Source of the DNA: Actinomycetales bacterium
GTDB lineage: Bacteria; Actinomycetota; Actinomycetes; Actinomycetales; Cellulomonadaceae
Direction of reading: 5' to 3'
NCBI GenBank assembly: GCA_015655615.1
Contig: JAATES010000202.1
Location: 1 to 10,440, forward strand
DNA: 10,440 bases
The notes beneath the pieces are model-generated. The model was given only the letters and a program-made list of their open reading frames with translations, was not told the origin of the DNA and made no database searches. Position numbers and translations under genes: made by a program. Positions 1-5,627 of the stretch are shown in pieces (position 1 is the stretch's first letter; every line of letters starts with the position of its first letter).

Positions 1-396
1 CTCGCCCTCGTTCGTCTCGACCGGCTCGTAGACATCGAACCCGTTGGCGCTGAGCCACTGGGCAAAAGCCGGTGCCTCAGGCTGGCGCTGCGGGTAGGTG
101 AACTTGGCGGCGATTGCCCGGCCATCGAACACAATTGCGCCATTAGCCGCGTAGACCATGTCCGGTAGTCCCGGCAGCCCGTCGATGACGTCCACCTCGT
201 GACCCAGCTCGACGTAGACGTCGTGCAGCCGCTGCCACTGGGCCAGGGCCAGGGCGGCGTCGGTGCTGACCTCCGGGTGCATCCACGGGTTGATCCGGTA
301 CTCGACGGCGTAGTAGGTGGGGCGGGCCATCAGGTAACGGCGGGTGCGAGCCTGCCTGGGCGTGGCGGGAGCGGTGGTGGCGGACGGTGCAGACAT
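1..396 (-). CDS. ddaH: N(G),N(G)-dimethylarginine dimethylaminohydrolase-type amidinohydrolase, N-terminal part (runs off the left edge)
   Basis: Translating the minus strand from the ATG at 396-394 gives 132 open codons to the window edge, so the C-terminal half is missing. After an Ala/Thr/Pro-rich leader (about residues 1-18) the protein reads RRYLMARPTYYAVEYRINPW and then GLPDMVYAAN (76-85). Both are typical of the start of the pentein-fold dimethylargininase/arginine deiminase-like family, where the Asp of LPDMV binds the guanidinium group of the substrate. Known members hydrolyse methylated arginines to citrulline plus methylamines, or act as related arginine or ornithine-pathway enzymes. 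The catalytic His and Cys would lie outside the window. A GGGAGG ribosome site (complement of 401-406) sits 4 nt before the ATG. The gene is divergent from the S4-protein gene. Family is fairly sure; the exact substrate is inferred. Confidence 0.8.
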   Translation of the reverse strand, partial: MSAPSATTAPATPRQARTRRYLMARPTYYAVEYRINPWMHPEVSTDAALALAQWQRLHDVYVELGHEVDVIDGLPGLPDMVYAANGAIVFDGRAIAAKFTYPQRQPEAPAFAQWLSANGFDVYEPVETNEGE

Positions 397-522
397 GTGA
401 CCTCCCAGGAGGCGTCGTGGGGACCCCCTCAGGCTAGGCGCGGTCCGCAGGGCGGCCCGTGCGACACGCACCCGTTCACAGATTCGACATCTCAGCCCGG
501 GCGGCGCGACGGGGGTCCGATA

Positions 523-558
523 GAGTCACCCTCAGCGCCAGACTCACCCTCAGCGCCC
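523..558 (+). repeat. Tandem pair of 18-bp direct repeats
   Basis: Two adjacent 18-bp units, 523-540 and 541-558, share 16 of 18 bases around the core TCACCCTCAGCGCC. They differ at unit positions 3 and 18. They lie in the 193-bp divergent gap between the amidinohydrolase and S4-protein genes, ending about 30 bp before the S4 start. They could be a regulator-binding pair or a chance duplication. Apart from this pair I see no convincing promoter hexamers in the gap. Confidence 0.6.
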
Positions 559-589
559 AGCCAGATTGCGAGGAGCGGAGGTTCCGCCG

Positions 590-970
590 ATGACCGCCCA
601 GCCAGGTGCCTCCGGCCGAGTGGATGCGTGGCTCTGGGCCGTCCGGATTCTCAAGACCCGGAGCGCGGCCGCCACGGCATGCCGGGCGGGGCACGTCAAG
701 GTCAACGGCGAGCGTGCCAAGCCCGCCACTGCAGTGCGCGAGGGCGCCACCGTCGAGGTGTCGGGGCTGGACCGTCCGCGCATCCTGGTGGTACGGCGGG
801 TGATCGCCAAGCGAGTGGGCCCGGCCATCGCGGCCGAGTGCCTCGAAGACCACAGCCCGCCGCCTCCGCCGGTCGTCGAACGCGTCGTCGTGGCGCAGCG
901 GGACGCCGGAGCCGGGCGGCCCACCAAGCGGGAGCGGCGTGCCATCGACCGGCTGCGGGGCCGAGTGTGA
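590..970 (+). CDS. S4-domain RNA-binding protein, Hsp15-like
   Basis: The 126-residue product begins after ten residues with an S4 fold: GRVDAWLWAVRILKTRSAA, then CRAGHVKVNGERAKPATAVREG. The R-x-D-x-W-LW-x-R start and the G-H-V-x-V-N-G turn are the hallmarks of the small Hsp15/YrfH-like S4 proteins, which in E. coli bind stalled 50S-tRNA complexes released by heat stress. The tail contains a proline run and the basic segment GRPTKRERRAIDRLRG, common in actinobacterial members. The ATG at 590 is preferred because a GCGGAGG ribosome site lies 8 nt upstream. An in-frame TTG at 566 would add eight residues but overlaps that site. The gene stands alone, with 61 bp before the next gene. A role in ribosome rescue or RNA binding is inferred from the family only. 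Confidence 0.88.
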   Translation: MTAQPGASGRVDAWLWAVRILKTRSAAATACRAGHVKVNGERAKPATAVREGATVEVSGLDRPRILVVRRVIAKRVGPAIAAECLEDHSPPPPPVVERVVVAQRDAGAGRPTKRERRAIDRLRGRV

Positions 971-975
971 AGGTC

Positions 976-984
976 TGCGATAAT
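976..984 (+). promoter_or_regulatory. Candidate extended -10 promoter of the L,D-transpeptidase gene
   Basis: TGCGATAAT at 976-984 fits the extended -10 pattern TG-N-TATAAT, with five of six bases in the hexamer. It lies in the 61-bp gap, 47 bp before the transpeptidase start. No recognisable -35 is present at the usual distance, as extended -10 promoters allow. The transcription start would be near 991. Confidence 0.4.
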
Positions 985-1031
985 CGGGTGGTAACGGGCA
1001 GGACGGTCCTTCCCAGGGTGAGGGGAACGTC

Positions 1032-1949
1032 ATGGTGGCATCGCGTCGGACAGGCCTGACCGGGCTGATCCTGGCAGTGGCGATCGCGGTCACGGTGTCC
1101 CTCCCTGCCCCTGCCGTCGCGGCCGTCCCGGTGGCCGTGACTGCCACCGTCGCCGCACCTGTCACGAGTGTGACCGGCGGCGACCAGCCCACCACTGCGC
1201 CTGCTGCGCCGACGGCCAAGGAGCGGGCGAAGGCGAAGGCCAAGGCCAAAGCGAAGGCAAAAGCCAAGGCAAAAGCCAAGGCCAAGGCGAGAGCGAAGGC
1301 CAAGGCCAGGGCCGCGATCAAGGCGGCCAAGAAGAAGGCAGCGGCGGCGCCGTCTCTCGCACTCGGCAGCAAAGGCAAGAGCGTCAAGCGGCTGCAGACC
1401 TTGTTGCGCAAGAACGGCTATTGGCTGGCCAAGGTGGATGGCAAGTTCGGCTCGTCCACGCAGCAGGCCGTGCTGGCCGTCCAGAAGTCGACGGGGCTGC
1501 CGCGTTCGGGCAAGGTCAGCCGTTCGGTGTGGCTCAAGCTCTACCTCGGCAAGAAGCCTTCGGCGGAGTCGGCCAAGGGCCGCGTGTTCGAGATCGACCT
1601 GTCCCGGCAGGTGATGATGCTGGTGGTCGGGGGCAAGGTCACCACGACCTTCAACATCTCCTCAGGGAGCAACAAGCGGTACTACAGCCAGGGCCGGTAC
1701 CACCGGGCGGTCACGCCGACCGGCAGCTTCAAGGTCTACTACCAGATCAACAAGCTGCATATCGGCACGCTGGGAGCGATGTACCGCCCGCAGTACTTCC
1801 TCTCTGGCGGCTGGGCCATCCACGGCTCACCGTCCATCCCGGCCTACCCGGCGTCGCATGGCTGCATCCGGGTGTCGAATGCGGCGATGGACTACCTGTG
1901 GGGCAAGGGCGGGCTCGACATCGGCTCCAAGGTCGTCATCCACCAGTAG
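1032..1949 (+). CDS. Exported L,D-transpeptidase (YkuD fold) with peptidoglycan-binding domain and Lys/Ala-repeat linker
   Basis: The 305-residue protein has a Sec-type signal peptide (basic RR at 5-6, hydrophobic core about 9-29, likely cleavage after the AVA near 30). A Thr/Pro/Ala stretch and a Lys-Ala repeat (about 66-93) follow. A PG_binding_1 domain comes next (about 109-172, with SVKRLQTLLRKNGY and DGKFGSSTQQAV). A YkuD catalytic domain (about 183-305) completes it. The catalytic signature is IHGSPSIPAYPASHGCIRVS, with H264, H276 and nucleophile C278, so all expected active-site residues are present. Such enzymes form 3-3 cross-links in peptidoglycan or attach proteins to it, outside the membrane. 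It lacks the lipobox and Ig-like domains of mycobacterial Ldt enzymes. An AGGGG ribosome site lies 6 nt before the ATG. The Lys/Ala linker is the unusual part. Single gene, not obviously in an operon. Confidence 0.93.
   Translation: MVASRRTGLTGLILAVAIAVTVSLPAPAVAAVPVAVTATVAAPVTSVTGGDQPTTAPAAPTAKERAKAKAKAKAKAKAKAKAKAKARAKAKARAAIKAAKKKAAAAPSLALGSKGKSVKRLQTLLRKNGYWLAKVDGKFGSSTQQAVLAVQKSTGLPRSGKVSRSVWLKLYLGKKPSAESAKGRVFEIDLSRQVMMLVVGGKVTTTFNISSGSNKRYYSQGRYHRAVTPTGSFKVYYQINKLHIGTLGAMYRPQYFLSGGWAIHGSPSIPAYPASHGCIRVSNAAMDYLWGKGGLDIGSKVVIHQ
1227..1310 (+). repeat. Low-complexity Lys-Ala codon repeat
   Basis: Residues 66-93 of the transpeptidase alternate Ala with Lys, with three Arg substitutions near the end. 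The DNA mixes AAG/AAA and GCC/GCG/GCA codons, so this is not a clean short tandem repeat at base level. It lies between the signal peptide and the PG-binding domain and gives a strongly cationic, probably helical stalk. The opposite strand stays open through it only because of this composition. Confidence 0.9.
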
Positions 1950-1977
1950 GATCGTCGAGCGACCCTCAGTCAGGGCC

Positions 1978-1992
1978 GTCCACCTGGTGGAC
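1978..1992. promoter_or_regulatory. 15-bp palindrome downstream of the transpeptidase gene
   Basis: GTCCACC-T-GGTGGAC has perfect 7-bp arms around one base, 28 bp after the transpeptidase stop. As RNA it would form a 6-bp stem with a 3-nt loop and no U-tract, so it is at best a weak terminator. As DNA it has the shape of an operator. Its role is undetermined. Confidence 0.4.
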
Positions 1993-2019
1993 CGGTGGGG
2001 CGCAAGGCTCAGATATCGC

Positions 2020-2050
2020 TTGACCTGCAAGGATGTCACACCGGTAGGTT
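2020..2050 (+). promoter_or_regulatory. Candidate promoter of the PEPCK-like gene
   Basis: TTGACC (2020-2025) matches five of six -35 bases. TAGGTT (2045-2050) is a weak -10 with a long 19-bp spacer. Transcription would then start near 2057, inside the dyad described next, leaving a leader of about 155 nt. The weak -10 makes this tentative. Confidence 0.3.
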
Positions 2051-2055
2051 TTGGG

Positions 2056-2070
2056 GGGACAAAGGTCCTA
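2056..2070. promoter_or_regulatory. GGGAC-N4-GTCC dyad upstream of the PEPCK-like gene
   Basis: GGGACAAAGGTCCTA contains GGAC and GTCC half-sites separated by four bases, preceded by a G-run and running into a CCTAGG palindrome (2067-2072). The core spacing equals that of the mycobacterial DosR/DevR box (GGGACT-WW-AGTCCC), but the outer bases do not match. It is an operator-like dyad of unknown partner. Confidence 0.3.
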
Positions 2071-2087
2071 GGGTGATTAGGTCACCC
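2071..2087. promoter_or_regulatory. GGGTGA-N5-TCACCC inverted repeat upstream of the PEPCK-like gene
   Basis: Perfect 6-bp arms (2071-2076 and 2082-2087) flank TTAGG. The repeat lies 126 bp before the start codon and directly follows the dyad at 2056-2070. The size and short spacer suit a dimeric regulator. I cannot assign a regulator from sequence alone. Confidence 0.4.
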
Positions 2088-2212
2088 GAGCGTAGGTTCT
2101 CGGTAAAGAAACAGTCAGGTCCGGGTGGCAGTCGTGCGTGGCCCTCCGCCACTTCGGTTCCCCGACGTCGAGCGTCCGGCCCCAGCGGCCGGCTCGTGGG
2201 CAAGGAGTCCCA

Positions 2213-4114
2213 GTGAACGATCTGCTGGCGAAAGTCACCCTCCCGGATGATGTCGCAGCGGCCCTCCAGGCCTGCGCGAGCATCACCATTCCGCGCACGC
2301 GTACGGAGCTGTACGACCTCACGCTGGGCCCGGAGGGCGGCGACGTGTACGACGTCGTCTATGACGTCCCCGGTCGCGGCCCGGTCAAGGAGGCCGACGT
2401 CGTGCGGTGCACGAACGGCATCGCCGTCAATTACCCCGAGGACTACATCCGCCGCCGTGACCCCGACTGCATGCGGATCGCCGACGACCGGCCCACGGAC
2501 AAGCCGCGCTACCGGGACAAGTACGGCGAGGAGTTCGCGCCGCTGAAGGCAGACACGCTGACCTGGCTCGCCGAGCAGGAGCTCATCGTGGTGCCGTTCA
2601 AGGCGGGTGGCCTGCGGTTCGGCTACCCCTCCCTGGCCATCGTGCCGAAGAACTCCGCCTTCTTCGCGCTGGCGCTCGTGGACCTGCAGGGCTTCGTCGA
2701 CCTGGCCGGCATGGAGCCGTATTCGCCCCGCTCGATCCTCTACCTGGCGCCGCCGTTCCGGCACACCCGCTTCAACGGACGCCAGGTGGTCGTCCACGAC
2801 CGCACCGAGACACTGCACGAGATCTTCGCCTACAACCTATACCCGGGACCCAGCGCCAAGAAGGGCGTGTTCTCGGCACTGCTGGATGTCGGTGAGCACG
2901 AGGGGTGGATCACGGCCCACGCGTCCTCGGTGCGGGTGACGACCCCCTATGAGAACGAGACCGTCATCATGCACGAGGGCGCCTCGGGTGGCGGCAAGTC
3001 GGAGATGTGCCAGGAGATCCGCCGGGAGGACGACGGCCGGGTGCTGCTGGGCTACAACGTCGTCACCGACGAGCCCTACGCGATCACCCTCGGTGAGACC
3101 AGCAAGCTGGCACCGATCACCGACGACATGACGTTGTGCCACCGCGACCTGCAGCGCAGCGACGGCCTGCTGACGGTGACCGATGCCGAGGACGGCTGGT
3201 TCGTCCGGGTCGACGGCCTCACCCAGTACGGTGAGGACCCGGCGTTCGAGCGTGCCTGCATCCACCCCGCCGAGCCGCTGGTCTTCTTCAACATCCACGG
3301 CGTCCCCGGAGCCACCTGCCTGCCGTGGGAGCACACGCTCGACTCCAACGGCAAGCCATGCTCGAACCCGCGCGTGGTGATTCCCCGCCACCAGATCAAC
3401 GGGATCGTCGACGAGCCGCAGCAGGTCGACGTGCGGACCTTCGGGGTGCGGATGCCGGCGTGCACCACCGACAACCCGAGCTACGGGATCATGGGCATCA
3501 CGCACGTCATCCCGCCGTCGCTGGCCTGGCTCTGGCGGCTCATCGCCCCCCGGGGGGACAAGAACCCGTCCATCGGCGCCTCGGCCGACGAGGCCGACAC
3601 CATCAAGCACGGCGGCATGGTGGCCGAGGGCGTGGGCTCCTACTGGCCGTTCTCCACGGGAACGAAGGTCGCGGCGGCCAACCTCCTGCTCAAGCAGATC
3701 CTCGACGCCCCTCGCACCCGGTACGTCCTGACGCCCAATCAGCACATCGGTGCCTACCGGGTCGGGTTCGCTGCCGAGTGGCTCACCCGCGAATACCTCG
3801 CCCGCCGCGGCCAGGGGCAGATCCGCGACGATCTGCTCACCCCGGCGCGGTGCCCGTTGTTCGGCTACGCGCTCAAAGAGCTCAAGATCGACGGCCAGCA
3901 GGTGCGGCCCACCTTGCTGACCCCCGAGTTCCAGTCCAAGGTCGGCATCGAGGCCTATGACACCGGGGCGAAGATCCTCACCGACTTCTTCAAGAGCGAG
4001 CTCTCCCAGTTCCTCACAGACGAGCTCGACCCCCGGGGCCGGGCGATCATCGAGGTCTGCCTGCGGGACGGAAGCCTGGACGACTACCTGGAGCTCACCC
4101 CGTTGCACGCCTGA
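2213..4114 (+). CDS. PEP carboxykinase-like P-loop protein, probably DUF4914 family, function unknown
   Basis: The 633-residue protein starts at GTG 2213, which has AAGGAG 5 nt upstream; the ATG at 2138 has no such site. It is not a standard PEPCK, but it carries that family's landmarks in order. RRRDPD near 80-84 matches the R-x-D-P of GTP-PEPCK. K216-K217 and H236 (in EHEGWITAH) match the two metal ligands. GASGGGKS (256-263, K262) is the P-loop, with Gly where GTP-PEPCK has its reactive Cys. D286 is a possible kinase-2 Asp. SNPR (R387) and FGVRMP (R413) match the substrate-binding arginines. The spacing from H236 to K262 (26) equals that of rat PEPCK as I recall it. The pattern GASGGGKSE also recalls HPr kinase. 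From memory this is the uncharacterised DUF4914 family, whose members have about this length. No signal peptide or membrane segment is seen, so it is probably cytoplasmic. Whether it makes oxaloacetate/PEP or phosphorylates something else cannot be told. Isolated gene with hairpins downstream. Confidence 0.75.
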   Translation: MNDLLAKVTLPDDVAAALQACASITIPRTRTELYDLTLGPEGGDVYDVVYDVPGRGPVKEADVVRCTNGIAVNYPEDYIRRRDPDCMRIADDRPTDKPRYRDKYGEEFAPLKADTLTWLAEQELIVVPFKAGGLRFGYPSLAIVPKNSAFFALALVDLQGFVDLAGMEPYSPRSILYLAPPFRHTRFNGRQVVVHDRTETLHEIFAYNLYPGPSAKKGVFSALLDVGEHEGWITAHASSVRVTTPYENETVIMHEGASGGGKSEMCQEIRREDDGRVLLGYNVVTDEPYAITLGETSKLAPITDDMTLCHRDLQRSDGLLTVTDAEDGWFVRVDGLTQYGEDPAFERACIHPAEPLVFFNIHGVPGATCLPWEHTLDSNGKPCSNPRVVIPRHQINGIVDEPQQVDVRTFGVRMPACTTDNPSYGIMGITHVIPPSLAWLWRLIAPRGDKNPSIGASADEADTIKHGGMVAEGVGSYWPFSTGTKVAAANLLLKQILDAPRTRYVLTPNQHIGAYRVGFAAEWLTREYLARRGQGQIRDDLLTPARCPLFGYALKELKIDGQQVRPTLLTPEFQSKVGIEAYDTGAKILTDFFKSELSQFLTDELDPRGRAIIEVCLRDGSLDDYLELTPLHA

Positions 4115-4137
4115 GGTGAGGCGCGCCTGCGACGCCT

Positions 4138-4172
4138 CATGCGCACGACGTCAGGGACCCGTCGTGCGCATG
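4138..4172. terminator. Strong hairpin after the PEPCK-like gene
   Basis: CATGCGCACGACG (4138-4150) pairs perfectly with CGTCGTGCGCATG (4160-4172) across a 9-nt loop, 23 bp after the stop codon. There is no U-tract, which is common for terminators in high-GC actinobacteria. Confidence 0.7.
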
Positions 4173-4200
4173 CGGTCCGTCGCGGATCGCCGCGCAGCGA

Positions 4201-4232
4201 GTGTGCCGCCCCTCCGGCCGGGGGCGGCACAC
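4201..4232. terminator. Second GC-rich hairpin before the lacI-type gene
   Basis: GTGTGCCGCCCC (4201-4212) pairs perfectly with GGGGCGGCACAC (4221-4232) across an 8-nt loop. Following the first hairpin by 28 bp, it makes a tandem terminator that should insulate the regulator gene from upstream transcription. No U-tract is present. Confidence 0.65.
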
Positions 4233-4243
4233 GTCATCGGGGC

Positions 4244-4252
4244 TGATAAATT
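4244..4252 (+). promoter_or_regulatory. Weak candidate -10 element for the lacI-type gene
   Basis: TGATAAATT is an A/T island just after the tandem hairpins, with TG-N in front of a four-of-six -10 hexamer. No -35 is recognisable. It would leave a leader of roughly 115 nt before the GTG start. The remaining sequence up to 4374 holds only the ribosome site. Confidence 0.25.
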
Positions 4253-4374
4253 GGTTCCGGAGCGCCGGTCCTTGTTGTCCGACGGCGCGTGGACCCCGCC
4301 AGGTGGCCAGTCCGCCTCGTGGCGGCTCCTGCCGGGTGCCGGGGCCGGTGACGTCCGAGTCGGAGGTAGTCGAG

Positions 4375-5469
4375 GTGGCACGTCGCGCGACTGTGTATGA
4401 CGTCGCCGAGCGCGCCGGTGTGTCCATCGCGACGGTGTCCTACGCGTTCCGCCAGCCGGACCGCGTCCGGGAGTCCACGCGCGAGCGCATCCTCGCCGCG
4501 GCGCAGGATCTCGGCTATGTTCCCAACGCCAATGCCCGCGGTCTCGCACGCGGAAAGACCAACGCTCTCGGTCTGTACTCCTTCGATCTGATGCTCGATG
4601 CACCGCAGGGCCTGAGTGCCGGTTCGCGTGCTGCTGGAGCCGGAGACGACGTCGAGGTCGACCTGCGTGCCTTCCCGCTCTACGTCGACGAGATCCAGCG
4701 CGGCTTCGAACTGGAGTGCTGGCACCGGGATCAGACACTGCTGCTGAGCAGCGGGACCGGGCCCGAGACGTCCCGCGTGACCGATCTGGCGGGCCGGGTC
4801 GACGGGCTGGCCGTCTTCCCTGGTCCGCTGTCTGACGAGTCCCTGCAGTTCCTCTCCCGCAGGCTGCCGATCCTGGTCTTCAGCCGAGAGCCCAGCGACG
4901 TTCCGCTGTTCCACCTGGGCGTCGACAATTACGCGGGGATGCGCTCGCTGGTGGACCACCTGGTGCTGGTCCACCATGTGCGTGACATCATGTTCGTCGG
5001 TGCTCTGGACGTGCCCGAGTACCGGCAGCGATTCGAGGGATACGTCTCCGGACTGGCAGCGCACGGCATCCCTGCGCCAGGGCGTCCGCTGGACGAGAGC
5101 GATCTTGGCCGGGCGGACAACCTCGCCTCGTTGCGCGAGGCGGTGGCGGACGGTGCTCTTCCCCGAGCGGTGATGTGCGCCAGCGACCAGCTGGCGCTCG
5201 CGGTCCTGGACCTGCTCGAGGACAAGGGCGTGCGGGTGCCGCAGGACGTCCTGGTGACCGGCTTCGACGGGATCCTCGCGGGGCGGCTGTCCGCCCCGAC
5301 TCTGACGACGGTGCGGCAGCCGATGGAAGCCATGGGCCGCTTCGCCGCACAGGTCCTGGTGGACAACGGCGGACAGCGGTGGACCTCCCCGCAGTCGCGC
5401 AGCTTCCCGGTGCGCCTGGTGGTGCGTGACAGCTGCGGTTGCGGCCGTGCCGGGACCGTGGGTCACTGA
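4375..5469 (+). CDS. LacI-family transcriptional regulator of the glycoside uptake operon
   Basis: The 364-residue protein opens with a classic LacI helix-turn-helix, TVYDVAERAGVSIATVSYAF (6-25). The hinge region is YVPNANARGLARGKTNALGL. A periplasmic-binding-protein-like sensor domain follows, with VDGLAVFPG, VMCASDQLALAVLDLLEDKG and VLVTGFDG. It ends in VRDSCGCG, as many actinobacterial members do. GTG 4375 is chosen because GGAGG lies 8 nt upstream and the HTH then starts at the usual distance; longer starts add unrelated residues. Between the first sensor strand (FDLML, 70-74) and the first sensor helix (PLYVDEIQRGFE) there is an extra loop of about 26 residues rich in Ala, Gly and Asp. 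The gene lies 158 bp upstream of the binding-protein gene in the same direction. It most likely represses the operon through the two boxes at 5545 and 5572. The inducer is presumably a beta-glucoside or its breakdown product (inferred). Confidence 0.93.
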   Translation: MARRATVYDVAERAGVSIATVSYAFRQPDRVRESTRERILAAAQDLGYVPNANARGLARGKTNALGLYSFDLMLDAPQGLSAGSRAAGAGDDVEVDLRAFPLYVDEIQRGFELECWHRDQTLLLSSGTGPETSRVTDLAGRVDGLAVFPGPLSDESLQFLSRRLPILVFSREPSDVPLFHLGVDNYAGMRSLVDHLVLVHHVRDIMFVGALDVPEYRQRFEGYVSGLAAHGIPAPGRPLDESDLGRADNLASLREAVADGALPRAVMCASDQLALAVLDLLEDKGVRVPQDVLVTGFDGILAGRLSAPTLTTVRQPMEAMGRFAAQVLVDNGGQRWTSPQSRSFPVRLVVRDSCGCGRAGTVGH

Positions 5470-5531
5470 GTCCGGGAACCCGGCGCGGCGGCATCCGGCC
5501 GACCGGAAGGGCGAGAGGGGGCCGGAGTGGT

Positions 5532-5572
5532 TTGCATGTTCGAATCTATGCGCTTAGACTCATGCCTACAAT
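5532..5572 (+). promoter_or_regulatory. Operon promoter region in front of the sugar-binding protein gene
   Basis: Two readings are possible. TTGCAT (5532-5537) and TAGACT (5555-5560) are 17 bp apart, giving a start near 5567. Alternatively TACAAT (5567-5572) is a five-of-six -10 with no clear -35, giving a start near 5579. Either way the operator boxes cover essential promoter parts, and the leader to ATG 5628 is about 50-60 nt. Confidence 0.5.
5545..5558. promoter_or_regulatory. LacI-type operator box 1
   Basis: TCTATGCGCTTAGA is a 14-bp near-palindrome (one mismatched pair) with CG at its exact centre, as LacI-family operators usually have. It overlaps the spacer and -10 of one promoter reading and the -35 zone of the other. 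It is the exact reverse complement of box 2, which makes a chance match very unlikely. Confidence 0.8.
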
Positions 5573-5585
5573 CTAAGCGCATAGA
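5572..5585. promoter_or_regulatory. LacI-type operator box 2
   Basis: TCTAAGCGCATAGA is the exact reverse complement of box 1, 13 bp away edge to edge and 27 bp centre to centre (about 2.5 helical turns). Lying at or just after the likely transcription start, it would add a second block to RNA polymerase. The probable ligand is the LacI-family protein encoded at 4375-5469. Confidence 0.8.
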
Positions 5586-5627
5586 TCCCGGAACGCGCCG
5601 GGCGGCGCCTGTTCAAGGAGGAACACG

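Noticed and set aside
476..1411. Long minus-strand open frame with an Ala/Leu/Phe repeat resembling membrane segments
   Set aside because: It is the reverse reading of the Lys/Ala codon repeat in the transpeptidase gene and also overlaps the S4 gene. It has no ribosome site and no family resemblance.
2138..2212. Earlier ATG start (25 extra residues) for the PEPCK-like gene
   Set aside because: No ribosome site precedes it, the added residues look like non-coding translation, and GTG 2213 has a well-placed AAGGAG.
3546..3557. C6G6 palindrome inside the PEPCK-like gene, possible frameshift site or sequencing error
   Set aside because: The reading frame continues with good family-like sequence on both sides, and the codons ordinarily encode Ala-Pro-Arg-Gly.
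2213..4114. Calling this gene a standard GTP-PEPCK (pckG) or the PPi-type PEPCK
   Set aside because: The P-loop and most of the sequence differ from GTP-PEPCK, and the known PPi-type enzymes are much larger (over 1000 residues as I recall).
4257..4270. Possible CebR-like operator (GGAGCGC) upstream of the regulator gene
   Set aside because: Only the left half resembles the CebR box; the right half does not match, so chance is likely in GC-rich DNA.
4201..4374. N-terminal extension of the LacI-type regulator
   Set aside because: The added residues run through a strong hairpin and have no LacI-family match. GTG 4375 has GGAGG 8 nt upstream and puts the HTH at the normal position.
4234..5466. 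Minus-strand open frames opposite the regulator, binding-protein and permease genes
   Set aside because: They are composition-driven shadows in high-GC DNA, without ribosome sites or recognisable domains.
5494..5526. 7-bp stem (TCCGGCC with GGCCGGA) after the regulator gene as its terminator
   Set aside because: The loop is 19 nt, the stem is short and there is no U-tract, so read-through from the regulator gene into the operon cannot be excluded.
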